The notes beneath the pieces are model-generated. The model worked only from the letters and a program-made list of their open reading frames with translations, was not told the DNA's origin and did no database searches. A DNA stretch of 64,000 bases from DATFTE01 sp963802575 (lineage in GTDB: Bacteria; Acidobacteriota; Terriglobia; Terriglobales; Acidobacteriaceae): the NCBI GenBank assembly GCA_963802575.1, contig CAWDJF010000007.1:682001-746000 (forward strand). Reading direction: 5' to 3'. The translations under genes and the position numbers were made by a program. This document shows positions 35,307 through 42,920 of this stretch, in pieces; position 1 is the first letter of the stretch, and every line of letters begins with the position of its first letter.

Positions 35307-36527
35307 TCAGCGCACTATCTCGAACAAGGTACCGTAACCGTAAGCCCCTCCGGCATCAGCCCCGCCATATAAATTACCTGCCTTATCGAAGATCATCCGC
35401 TGGGGACCGATGCCGTCGTTAACCGTAAACTGGTGTAGCACCTGTCCAGTCCAGCTCGCGTTTTTGTGCCGTTTCAACTGGAAAGCAATGCCGTATCCGT
35501 AGGCACCGCAGTTTTGGGTGGTGCCGTAAAGATTTCCGGAATTGTCGGCAGTCAGGCTAGCTTGTGGAAAACATCCCTCACTGCCGCCTCTAAAGCGATG
35601 CAGCACATGCTCCGTCCAGCTGCCGTCCGAGTTTTTCTGCAACTGGAAGACGGTGCCGTTTCCGGTTACACCACCACGTAGCGTTGTGCCATAGAGATTG
35701 CCCGCTGTGTCCAGAATCAGGCTCGCCTGGGGATTCGCCCCGTTTCGGGCCTGGGCAAACGTGTACAGCACGCTTTGTGTCCAGGTCCCGTCGGGGTTAG
35801 ACGTCAGTTTGAACACCACACCGGCACCGGCACCACCGGATACAGTTGCGCCATAGAGATCGCTCGCGGCGTCAAAAATTAAGCCCGCTTGTGGATTCGC
35901 TCCGTCCGCTCCGCCAGTGAAAGAATGAAGCACGCTCTCTGTCCACGTCCCGTCCGGGTTCGGAGTCAGCTTGAAGACTGTGCCTGCCGAAAAGGCACCG
36001 CCAGAATAGGTTGTTCCATAGAGATTGCCGGCTGCGTCCATGATTATGCCGCTATAGGGATAACCTCCGTCCGCTCCGCCGGTAAAGGAGTAGAGCACGC
36101 TCTCTGTCCACGTTCCGTCGGGATTCGGTGTCAATTTAAAGACCACCCCAGCACCAACCCCGCCGAAGAGATTGACTGTTGTCCCATAGAGATTGCCCGC
36201 TGCATCGAAGATCAAGTCGCCTTGGGGTGCCGCTCCGTCCGCGCCACCCGTGAACTGATAAAGTTCGCTCATAGTCCAACTTCCGTCCGGGTTGGGCGTC
36301 AGCTGGTAGACCATGCCAGTGTTATAGTCCGATTCCACCAGGCTGCCGTAGAGATTGCCGGCTGCGTCGAAGATCGGAGAGTTGGATGGGGCAAATCCAG
36401 TTTCGACACCGGGGAATTGGTACAGCACCTTAAAACTCTGTTGGGCGGAAGCGGCACTGACCAGGATCAAAATCATGATGACGGACGCCGCCATGTTTAG
36501 AATTACGAAAAGTCTATTGCGCTCCAT
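35307..36527 (-). CDS. Secreted GloVer-repeat (TIGR03803) beta-propeller-like protein
   Basis: 406 aa. Signal peptide (1-29, LFVILNMAASVIMILILVSAASAQ). The rest is about seven ~56-residue repeats centred on DAAGNLYGTT, with KLTPNPDGTWTESVLYSFTGGADG before and GTVFKLTPN after. These are TIGR03803 (Gloeo_Verruco) repeats, expected to form a propeller-like fold on the cell surface. Function unknown. Start ATG36527 has GGAG 6 nt upstream. A paralogue follows upstream at 36673. Confidence 0.9.
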   Translation of the reverse strand: MERNRLFVILNMAASVIMILILVSAASAQQSFKVLYQFPGVETGFAPSNSPIFDAAGNLYGSLVESDYNTGMVYQLTPNPDGSWTMSELYQFTGGADGAAPQGDLIFDAAGNLYGTTVNLFGGVGAGVVFKLTPNPDGTWTESVLYSFTGGADGGYPYSGIIMDAAGNLYGTTYSGGAFSAGTVFKLTPNPDGTWTESVLHSFTGGADGANPQAGLIFDAASDLYGATVSGGAGAGVVFKLTSNPDGTWTQSVLYTFAQARNGANPQASLILDTAGNLYGTTLRGGVTGNGTVFQLQKNSDGSWTEHVLHRFRGGSEGCFPQASLTADNSGNLYGTTQNCGAYGYGIAFQLKRHKNASWTGQVLHQFTVNDGIGPQRMIFDKAGNLYGGADAGGAYGYGTLFEIVR

Positions 36528-36672
36528 AGGAATCTCCTTTCCCGGTCTCAAGAATCATTTTTTCGCGTCACTACCTTCGTTCACCCAGTTGCACCACCTT
36601 GTCTTCGAAGGACCAAACGAACGGCCTCCCCGAAAGTCGTTGATGAATGCCTAGAGGTGATGGCAATCCACA

Positions 36673-37863
36673 TCATGGCGTCACCCTGAACACCGTTCCC
36701 GAGTCGTAAAGCCCTCTAGTGACTGTGACACCGTACAGTGCACCGGCGGCGTCCCGCGCTAATCCCCTGTAGGGGCTGCCCCCGTCTCTACCGCCTCTAA
36801 AGGCGTACAGCACCGTTTCCTTTCCGGTCGGATCCACCGCGAACACCGTTCCCCATGAATGCGCGCCACCTTCCGAGGTTGTTCCGTAAAGATTGCCGGC
36901 CGGGTCGCCAGTCAAACCCGCAGCGGGATGTCCTCCGTCCGCACCGCCACCGAAGCTGTATAGGACCGTTTCCACTCCATCGGGCTCCAGTTTGAACACT
37001 GTGCCTTGGCCGAAGGCGCCACCGTAAAACGTACACCCGTAAAGATTGCCAGCGGCATCCCACATAAGGCTACCGTTTGGCTGTTCACCGTCGGGGCCGC
37101 CGAAGTTATGCAGCACGGTCTTGTGCCCGTCGAGATCAAGCGTAAAGACCGTTCCTCCACCGAAAGTACCACCCGTCACCGTGGTTCCGTAGAGATTGCC
37201 CTCCGAGTCCATCACCAAACCGCCAAACGGCTTCCCATCCGCGCCCCCGTCGAAACTGTAGAGCACCGTTTCCTTTCCATCGGGATCCACAGTGAACGCC
37301 GTTCCGGCATCGTAAGTGCCGCCCACGAGGGTGACGCCGTACAAATTACCCTGGGAATCCAGGATCAAAATGCCGGTGGGAAATTTGCCGTCTGGTCGAC
37401 CTTTGAAACTGTGAAGTACGGTTTCCCGACCACTCGGCTCCAGCTTGAACACCGTTCCGTTTCCGTTACGACCGCCGAACGATGTAGTACCGTACAAATT
37501 GCCAGATGTATCTCGCACTACGCCCTCATCCGGCTCTGCCCCATCCGCACCTAGCGTAAAGCTGTACAGTACGGTTAGCCTGCCACGCACGCCTAGCTTG
37601 AAAACCTCGCCCCAACCATAGGCTCCTCCAGCGTTGGTCGTGCCGTAAAGGTTCCCCACCTCGTCCCGGACCAAAGTTCCTTCGGGAGCTGCGCCGTCTG
37701 TGCCTGAGGTAAAGGAGTGGAGGGAAGTGAAAATCGAATGCTGCTGCGCAAGAGTCGGTGGAGTGGTCGTCACGTACAAGAGAGACAATATCGCTGACAT
37801 CAGTACGCCCGTCGCCGCTCGACGGCATGGTCCGGAAGTTGATTTTGCTGGATGGATTGACAT
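36673..37863 (-). CDS. Secreted GloVer-repeat (TIGR03803) protein, paralogue
   Basis: 396 aa. A signal/anchor sequence (~15-40, GVLMSAILSLLYVTTTPPTLAQ) is followed by seven repeats with GNLYGTT/LYGVT/LYGCT cores and the variant linker KLEPDGVETVLYSFGGGADG. GGGAGG precedes ATG37863. The repeat differs from its neighbour in the linker (EPSGRETVLHSF versus NPDGTWTESVLYSF), so this is an old duplication rather than a recent one. Function unknown. Confidence 0.9.
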   Translation of the reverse strand: MSIHPAKSTSGPCRRAATGVLMSAILSLLYVTTTPPTLAQQHSIFTSLHSFTSGTDGAAPEGTLVRDEVGNLYGTTNAGGAYGWGEVFKLGVRGRLTVLYSFTLGADGAEPDEGVVRDTSGNLYGTTSFGGRNGNGTVFKLEPSGRETVLHSFKGRPDGKFPTGILILDSQGNLYGVTLVGGTYDAGTAFTVDPDGKETVLYSFDGGADGKPFGGLVMDSEGNLYGTTVTGGTFGGGTVFTLDLDGHKTVLHNFGGPDGEQPNGSLMWDAAGNLYGCTFYGGAFGQGTVFKLEPDGVETVLYSFGGGADGGHPAAGLTGDPAGNLYGTTSEGGAHSWGTVFAVDPTGKETVLYAFRGGRDGGSPYRGLARDAAGALYGVTVTRGLYDSGTVFRVTP

Positions 37864-38084
37864 GTAAAACCTCCCTCTGCATTGACTGGCTGGCGAGTCG
37901 CACGCGAGGCAGATGCTACCGGAAGAGCAAGGCTAAAATGTGACCTCCAATCTCGGATTCGCTGATAGCATGAATGCCTTTAAAGAGCGGGAGGCCTGTT
38001 AGAAATTGCCCGTCGTTCATCCGGGCGCTAAGCCTTCGGGACGAATCGCACCAGCCTTCTCCTGTCAAGTGCACAGCTCGCTGA

Positions 38085-38299
38085 CTATGGAGTGATCTCG
38101 AAAACCGTGCCGCACCCTTCGGCAAAGTCGCAACCTGAAGTCCCACCACCTACCGCCGTACCGTACAGGTTTCCGGACGAGTCCAAGATTAAACTTCCCC
38201 AAGGGTTGGACCCGTCGGTGTCTCCGGTAAATCGATAGAGCACGCTAAACCTGCGTATTTTCGGGTTAATCTCGAAGACAGTGCTGCTTTGGAGAGACT
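38085..38299 (-). pseudogene. Remnant of a third GloVer-repeat gene
   Basis: On the minus strand one frame reads TVFEINPKIRRFSVLYRFTGD, then a LILDSSGNLYGTAVGGG core, then a Cys-containing GCGTVFEITP and a stop at 38085. This is one and a half GloVer repeats and the normal C-terminus of the family. Upstream the frame reaches a stop after about 22 non-homologous codons, so the N-terminal part is gone. The break at about 38290 lies beside a TGCCTAA/TTAGGCA inverted repeat. Probably truncated by rearrangement. Confidence 0.7.
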
Positions 38300-38728
38300 G
38301 CCTAATCTTAAGTGTGGTGTTAGGCAGAATCAGTGACTGGTATCACGTGGCGCGGTGTCACGTTGGAAGGCACATCCTCGCGCGTCGCATCGAGGTCAAT
38401 GAGCTCTATAAAAAGGGATGTCAAGAAAAAAGCTCCGCCTCGACCGGAGGATCGAGATTCTTTCTCGAGATCCAGCCCACTCTTGTTTCATTACTCTGAA
38501 GAGGTTTGGCTTGTTGTCCATTCTCGTAAGCTTTCTCTGCTATGGTGGCAAAGTTCGAGTGTGCAAGACGCGGCAAGCAGAACTATGGCAACCATGGTTC
38601 TATCCGAGGCTCGTGGCCTATCGCTATTTCTGGTTATCCGAGGGGGCATAGCGTGTAATGGGTGACTCGGTGCCGAAGCACACGGGGCCGATCTCATTGA
38701 CTGATACTCACCCTCGAACCAAAGCATC
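38300..38728. other. Non-coding accessory stretch before the IS element
   Basis: No convincing gene. It contains a TGCCTAA...TTAGGCA inverted repeat (about 38300-38327) at the point where the GloVer remnant ends. Short frames at 38418-38651 and 38658-38861 (plus) overlap each other, lack ribosome sites and show no motif. Confidence 0.4.
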
Positions 38729-38784
38729 TCCAGAACCCGAGCGCGCACCACCTGAGAAGACCGCAGAGATGGAAAGCCTGTTCC

Positions 38785-39861
38785 TCAGAGATGCTCAAGC
38801 TGCTTGCCGATGCAACTGTTGGGATCGAAACTCACTCCTTTCTTCCACATGGTTAAACTGATCGCGGCAATCTTCCGTGCCAGGGTGAGACGCGCCATCG
38901 TCGGCCGCATTCCTCTCTCCACCCGAGCCACATAAAAGTCGCGCAGGGGGCCAGGACGTGTGCTGGCAGAAATGGCAGCACCTTTGAACAGATTCTTCAG
39001 ATCTTTATTGTGGTTGTCATTCAGACCGCGCACCGTGATGCGCTCGCGGTTGCGTTGCGGTTTGCCTCGCACATAGCGGTACTCGCCGCTGTCGTGAGTC
39101 TCGACGGCGAAACCACTGTAGGCCCATAGCTGCCGCTTGGTACGGAAACGGTGCGGTGTCTGCAGCAAGGCCACCAGCAAGGCCGAGCGAATCGGACCGA
39201 TCGACGGAATCTGGCGAAGTAACTTCACGGCAGCATGCTTGTGGCTTTCCAGCAGTAGCTCGCGTCGCGCTTCGAGACGCACAGTTTGCAACAGATCCAG
39301 TTGCTGGTAGAGCCGTTCCGCTCGAACCCGAACTCCTGGTTGAGCGAGCTTGGCCAACCATTCTGCGCGCTGACGTGGGGCGTATACCGTCGTACCGCTA
39401 CAGGGAATGGCCCAGCTGCGGTAAAGAGCTTTGATCCGATTCATCACCCGGGTGACATCCTGGGTGATGGTCAGATAGCTCCGACCTAACTCCTTTAAGG
39501 TGCGTGTTCCGTGTTCGCCGTGGTAGACCGCCTTAAGTTGGTTGGTGCGCAACAACTCCGCCAGCTTGCGCGCATCGATGCGGTCACTCTTGCTGCCATC
39601 CTTCAACAGAGCGTTTTTTCGGGGATCGCAAACCACCAGCTGGCTGACATGGGGTTTCAGCAGATCGTGCAACCAGGCAGCCGAGGTTCCTTCCTCGAAG
39701 GTGAGCGACATAGTCCCCTGCAGTCCTTGGATGAACTCGACGATCGTGGACGCCTTGGTCTCCAGCAGGCATTCCATGATCAGCTTGCCCGAAGCCTCCA
39801 CCACGGCAACGGAAATAGTGGCCTGATGAACGTCCATGCCGATATACTTTTCTTGACTCAT
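38785..39861 (-). CDS. IS110-family DEDD transposase
   Basis: 358 aa. The N-terminal RuvC-like DEDD domain begins YIGMDVHQATISVAVV (first Asp10), with the EEGTSAAWLHDLL and DRIDARKLAELL motifs. The C-terminal transposase_20 domain has LRQIPSIGPIRSALLVALL and the serine-bearing FAVETHDSGEYRYVRGKPQ. Full length, with no frameshift visible, so it may be active. It catalyses RNA-guided strand exchange in this family (established for IS621/IS110). ATG39861 lies just below an inverted repeat. Confidence 0.93.
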   Translation of the reverse strand: MSQEKYIGMDVHQATISVAVVEASGKLIMECLLETKASTIVEFIQGLQGTMSLTFEEGTSAAWLHDLLKPHVSQLVVCDPRKNALLKDGSKSDRIDARKLAELLRTNQLKAVYHGEHGTRTLKELGRSYLTITQDVTRVMNRIKALYRSWAIPCSGTTVYAPRQRAEWLAKLAQPGVRVRAERLYQQLDLLQTVRLEARRELLLESHKHAAVKLLRQIPSIGPIRSALLVALLQTPHRFRTKRQLWAYSGFAVETHDSGEYRYVRGKPQRNRERITVRGLNDNHNKDLKNLFKGAAISASTRPGPLRDFYVARVERGMRPTMARLTLARKIAAISLTMWKKGVSFDPNSCIGKQLEHL

Positions 39862-39931
39862 AAAGGCGCTCCTTTTCGCTAGGTCGGCGATGCGAACAAT
39901 CTCAACCTATCGTAAAAGTGGGCGCCTTTTT
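39861..39931 (-). ncRNA. Candidate IS110 bridge RNA region/hairpin
   Basis: The non-coding end upstream of the transposase contains arms TAAAGGCGCTCCTTTTCGC (39861-39879) and the complement around 39912-39931, forming a long imperfect stem with a ~35-nt loop region. In IS110-group elements the bridge RNA is encoded at this end. I can see the structure but not the guide loops, so this is a candidate only. Confidence 0.35.
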
Positions 39932-40105
39932 ATATTGCGTGTGATGGCTTGCGTAAGTCGGGGAAAGGCCACAGATCCAGAACCCGAACTCGTTGCCATT
40001 CGAGGAGAACGCTCCAGCACCCTTGGTCAGTTTGTGCTCAGCGATGCGTGCCATTTGAGGCTACGTCGATGCGACTGAATTGTTTGTAAATGATTGAAAA
40101 GATGG

Positions 40106-40178
40106 TGGCCAGGGACGGAGTTGAACCGCCGACGCCAGCCTTTTCAGGGCTGCGCTCTACCACCTGAGCTACCTGGCC
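40106..40178 (-). tRNA. tRNA-Phe (GAA)
   Basis: On the minus strand a complete cloverleaf can be drawn: acceptor GGCCAGG/CCTGGCC, D-arm GCTC...GAGC, anticodon stem CAGCC/GGCTG with loop CTGAAAA (anticodon GAA), T-arm GGCGG-TTCAACT-CCGTC, discriminator A. The 3' CCA is not encoded. There is no intron. It lies about 120 bp from the IS110 end. Confidence 0.95.
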
Positions 40179-40409
40179 ACGCTTGACCTGCGACTTCCCT
40201 GCCATAAAACTCGCTGGGCTGTCGCGGGAATGCGATCAGAAGAGCAGTCAAAACGCTGGGAGCGTTTGAGACATCCGATTATAACAACCAACTCCGATTC
40301 CCTCAATCTTCGCGCCGCTTGCCCGCGCCCATATAGTCCCTGCTACATCTCACCGCTTCCCGCAAAGCAGACTGCGATGCGACCTCTTCCGCACCGCCAT
40401 CGACGCCGC

Positions 40410-40435
40410 AAGTAGCGCCGGCGTCCCGCCGGCCA
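40410..40435 (+). repeat. Palindromic intergenic repeat, copy 1
   Basis: 26 bp beginning AAGTAGCGCCGG and ending CCGCCGGCCA, containing GCCGGCG-TCC-CGCCGGC. It recurs exactly in inverse orientation at 51623-51648, at the end of smpB. REP-like element. Confidence 0.8.
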
Positions 40436-40709
40436 TGGAAATTTCTCCACCCCCTCTGCGGCCGTTCTCCGCGCCCTCTGCGATCTAAGGTTTTTCTCGA
40501 CCCCTTCCTGCGGGCGGGACACCAATCGATCCCATTTCGGGAAAATCCACCCAACTTCAGCCCCTTTCCCAACTTGGACCCAACTCTTGTCAAGCCCCCT
40601 GGCGACCCCATTCCCCCGCAAACCGCTGATTCCAACCGCAAAATAAACTTTAAAACTTGTCCGGTTTTACCCAGCAAATCTGCTATTCTATAACTATAGA
40701 GTAAATAAA

Positions 40710-40737
40710 AGGCGTGGCTTATAGCCGCGCCTTTTTC
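40710..40737 (+). terminator. Strong hairpin followed by T-tract
   Basis: Stem AGGCGTGGCT/AGCCGCGCCT (10 bp, one G-T pair) with loop TAT, followed by TTTTC. It has the form of an intrinsic terminator on the plus strand. It sits 28 bp upstream of the endonuclease start, so it may terminate readthrough or act as an attenuator for that gene. Confidence 0.65.
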
Positions 40738-40763
40738 ATTTTCATACCCTAAGGCCCTCTTAC

Positions 40764-41315
40764 ATGATTGAACAACTTGACGGGATGCCCGCCCTCACCG
40801 GCGAGCGTCGCGGACGCCGCACCATCTCGCCCAAACGCCTAGGCGAACTCGCCGAAGCCACCCTTTTACCCAAAACCCAGTGCCTCGGTTTCGGCCTCGC
40901 CAAGCCCTGGGGCGACAGCGACTCTTACGACTACATCCTCGACTCCGGATGGAAACGCTGGCGCACTCAAGTCAAATGCACCGCGTCGCGCATGCTCGGC
41001 GGGTTCCACGTCCAACCCATCCACCGCTCCCACGGCCGCGGACGCACCCTCTACACCGCCGACGACATCGACCTGCTCGTCGTCTATCTCATCTCCTGCG
41101 GTCTCTGGTACGTCTTCCCCATCGAGACCATTCTCGGCGTCAAGAACCTGGTGCTCTATCCCGACGGCAAACACCCCCGAGCCAAATGGGAACACCACCG
41201 CGAAGCCTGGCACCTGCTCCTCGACCCCTGCCCCCAAACCACGTGCGCCGAATACCCCAATTGCACGGGCGTCAACTGGAGAAGATGCCCGCTACATATG
41301 AGTCAGGAACTGTGA
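40764..41315 (+). CDS. PD-(D/E)XK endonuclease, group I intron-associated (I-Ssp6803I-like) family
   Basis: 183 aa. Early helix with Glu31 (LGELAEA), then KPWGDSDSYDYILDSG with Asp56 and the RTQVKC strand with Gln69/Lys71, giving a D...(Q)xK core of the PD-(D/E)XK fold. The C-terminal half has LLVVYLISCGLWYVFPIE as in PDDEXK_5 (I-Ssp6803I-like) proteins. The C-terminus adds four cysteines and a His, a possible metal site. No intron is present nearby, so it is a free-standing copy; its cleavage site is unknown. ATG40764 used; ATG40785 is possible. A hairpin with a T-tract lies just upstream. Confidence 0.78.
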   Translation: MIEQLDGMPALTGERRGRRTISPKRLGELAEATLLPKTQCLGFGLAKPWGDSDSYDYILDSGWKRWRTQVKCTASRMLGGFHVQPIHRSHGRGRTLYTADDIDLLVVYLISCGLWYVFPIETILGVKNLVLYPDGKHPRAKWEHHREAWHLLLDPCPQTTCAEYPNCTGVNWRRCPLHMSQEL

Positions 41316-41369
41316 CGTTCAGAGCTCAGAAGTCGTCTCACAAATTCGGGATGCGCGGCGCCGGCCGTA

Positions 41370-41458
41370 CCGTTACGATCAGGTTGGGAAGGCACGGCTT
41401 TAGCCTTACCGTTACGATCAGGTTGGGAAGGGCACGGCTTCAGCCGTGCCGTTACGAT
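41370..41458 (+). repeat. 39-40 bp tandem repeat, 2.3 copies
   Basis: Units begin CCGTTACGATCAGGTTGGG at 41370 and 41409, with a truncated third copy at 41449 (CCGTTACGAT). The unit ends differ slightly: GGCACGGCTTTAGCCTTA versus a self-complementary form. Confidence 0.85.
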
Positions 41459-41751
41459 GCGATGAAATCTGGGCTTTAGCCCCTGAGGTTCGGCCTTTTC
41501 TCCGCCAGCAGCATTTACAGAATCAGAGCTCAAAGCTCCGTAGGTCTGCCAACAGCCCGGCGCTTCAGCGCTGGGACAAGCAGAACTCGAAAGAGTCCCG
41601 GAGGGACGATTGACGGCCGGGTGTGATCGCGAACGTTCCCCGGCCCCCGAACGTCATCCTGAGGAGGGCAAAGCCCGACGAAGGATCTCGCGTGCATCAC
41701 CGGAATCTCCTGCGCGTGACCACTAAGTCCCAGCCGTGTCTCCTGAGCGAA

Positions 41752-41786
41752 GCAATTTCATTCGCGTTCTTCGCGAATGAAATTGC
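41752..41786. repeat. Perfect 15-bp inverted repeat
   Basis: GCAATTTCATTCGCG (41752-41766), loop TTCTT, then CGCGAATGAAATTGC (41772-41786). The flanks (CCTGAGCG... GAAGGACCCCTAC) match, in inverse orientation, a shorter element at about 54951-54990. Confidence 0.85.
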
Positions 41787-41820
41787 GTAGTCGAAGGACC
41801 CCTACCTGACGATGCGACCT

Positions 41821-41952
41821 GCCGGGTGCCCCACTTCTCGCGCCCTTTGCGAGAAGTGGGGCCTTTCACGACAAGCCGGAACCCTCAACCTCCACTGACG
41901 TCTTCCTGAAGAGCGCAAAGCCCGACGAAGGATCTCGCGCGCATCACCGGAA
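41821..41952. repeat. ~130-bp direct repeat, left copy
   Basis: Begins GCCGGGTGCCCCACTTCTCG, contains the perfect 13-bp hairpin CCCCACTTCTCGC/GCGAGAAGTGGGG (41829-41861) and ends with a GACGAAGGATCTCGCGCGC-type segment. It matches 43582-43711 along almost its whole length with few indels. It ends about 10 bp before the SGNH hydrolase stop codon. Confidence 0.8.
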
Positions 41953-41962
41953 CTTCTGCCGC

Positions 41963-42877
41963 TCAACGAACCTTAGACGTGGGCAACACTCCCGAAAGCG
42001 CCGACGCGACAAACGCCGCCATCCGACTCGCGCCGCTTTGAGACAGGTGCAGTCCGTCCGATGTCGTATCCTCCTTCAACACGTCCGCAAGGAAACGCTT
42101 AGGAATGAGCCATACGTGGTACTTCTTCGCCAGTCGGCGCTGGACTTGTCCGTAACCAATCTTCGATGGGATCAAAGGCAGCTCAAACATGACGACAGTT
42201 CGTTGCGGCGAACACATTTTGATCAGCAATTCTTCGAGACCTGCAGCAAACTTGTCCGAAGGAAGGCCCGCAAGAAGATCGTTCCCGCCGATCTCCAGCA
42301 GCACCACGTGATCGTCAGAGGAGATCTGAGCGGCCATCGTTCGCGCTTCGACAACTCCGGCGCCGGCGCGAGCCAGATTCTTCACGCCGATGCCGGTTGT
42401 TTCCGCGAGAATCACAGGCCACGGCTTAGCCTCGCCGAGGCCCGACGAGAGCGAGTCACCGACGATGACCAGATGATTGTCGCGAACGCCAGTAATCGAA
42501 GGCAATCTTCTATGCGAGAACTCGCCGCCAGCGATAGTTACCGTGAGCACTATCAACGATGCTGTAACCGCAATCGACAAAACCTTCGCATGGTTCGGGG
42601 TAAACAACCAGAGCAAGAACAAGCCGCCGAGGAACGCGTAAGTGAACCAGGACAGAGGAAGGCAAGCCACGACCATCAGACACAGGCCGATCCAAGAGGT
42701 AACGCTGCGCAAAAGAGAGAATCGGCGTGGAACAAAGCACGCCAAGACGACAAGCGCCACTCCGAGATAAAGAGATTCCCCGGATGCGAAATATAGAGCA
42801 ACGGAATTCACAGCAAAGATGATAATGCCGCGACACCATGGAGCGCTTGATGAATCGCCCCTGCCTTGACGTACCAC
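41963..42877 (-). CDS. SGNH/GDSL-family hydrolase with N-terminal membrane helices
   Basis: 304 aa from the proposed GTG42877 (start uncertain; the frame stays open to 43111). Several hydrophobic helices in residues ~15-115, then an SGNH hydrolase domain: VIVGDSLSSGLG (Ser~142), NLARAGAG, VVLLEIGGNDLL and DGLHLSQSG supplying the Asp/His pair. Relatives act as lysophospholipases, thioesterases or carbohydrate esterases (TesA-like). Here the enzyme seems membrane-anchored. It diverges from the AbrB/PIN pair, and the whole block is bounded by direct repeats. Confidence 0.82.
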   Translation of the reverse strand: MVRQGRGDSSSAPWCRGIIIFAVNSVALYFASGESLYLGVALVVLACFVPRRFSLLRSVTSWIGLCLMVVACLPLSWFTYAFLGGLFLLWLFTPNHAKVLSIAVTASLIVLTVTIAGGEFSHRRLPSITGVRDNHLVIVGDSLSSGLGEAKPWPVILAETTGIGVKNLARAGAGVVEARTMAAQISSDDHVVLLEIGGNDLLAGLPSDKFAAGLEELLIKMCSPQRTVVMFELPLIPSKIGYGQVQRRLAKKYHVWLIPKRFLADVLKEDTTSDGLHLSQSGASRMAAFVASALSGVLPTSKVR

Positions 42878-42890
42878 AATAGCTGTGGTA
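42872..42890. promoter_or_regulatory. Candidate operator: perfect palindrome
   Basis: TACCACA-ATAGC-TGTGGTA, a perfect 7-bp inverted repeat with 5-bp spacer, 31 bp upstream of the AbrB antitoxin start. A TATAAT (42899-42904) lies just downstream. The position fits autorepression by the antitoxin or antitoxin-toxin complex, as known for VapBC systems. It also overlaps the putative GDSL start, so the two divergent genes may share control. Confidence 0.55.
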
Positions 42891-42920
42891 TTACTTTCTA
42901 TAATATGTAATGGAGGGAAC

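Larger units (their letters stand above)
38729..39987 (-). mobile_element. IS110-family insertion sequence (probable extent)
   Basis: The transposase gene (38785-39861) is bracketed by a 12-bp direct repeat TCCAGAACCCGA at 38729-38740 and 39976-39987. The enclosed element would be about 1.25 kb, a normal IS110 size. IS110 elements lack terminal inverted repeats, so boundaries rest on this repeat and are provisional. Upstream of the transposase, 39861-39931 holds a strong inverted repeat (AAAGGCGC with GCGCCTTT), in the region where IS110 elements encode their bridge RNA. Confidence 0.65.
40179..40763. other. Intergenic region between tRNA-Phe and the endonuclease gene
   Basis: 585 bp without a supported gene. 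It contains a palindromic repeat (40410-40436) that recurs at 51622, a stretch of low-complexity text resembling other Acidobacteriota spacers (CCCTCTGCG repeats near 40460), an AT-rich run before 40710 and a strong hairpin with T-tract at 40710-40736. Confidence 0.5.
41316..41962. repeat. Repeat-rich intergenic block
   Basis: 647 bp with no gene. It holds a 39-40 bp tandem repeat (41370-41458), a hairpin GGCACGGCT/AGCCGTGCC (41431-41450), a GTCATCCTGAGGAGGGC-type repeat (from 41653), a perfect 15-bp inverted repeat (41752-41786) and the left ~130-bp direct repeat (41821-41952). Confidence 0.75.

Noticed and set aside
38418..38861. Two overlapping short plus-strand frames next to the IS element
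   Set aside because: They overlap each other and the transposase end; no ribosome sites or homology pattern.
40100..40180. tRNA-Phe as an integration site for a genomic island
   Set aside because: No integrase gene and no duplicated tRNA 3' end seen within the window; the nearby mobile element is an IS110 that does not target tRNA genes in this way.
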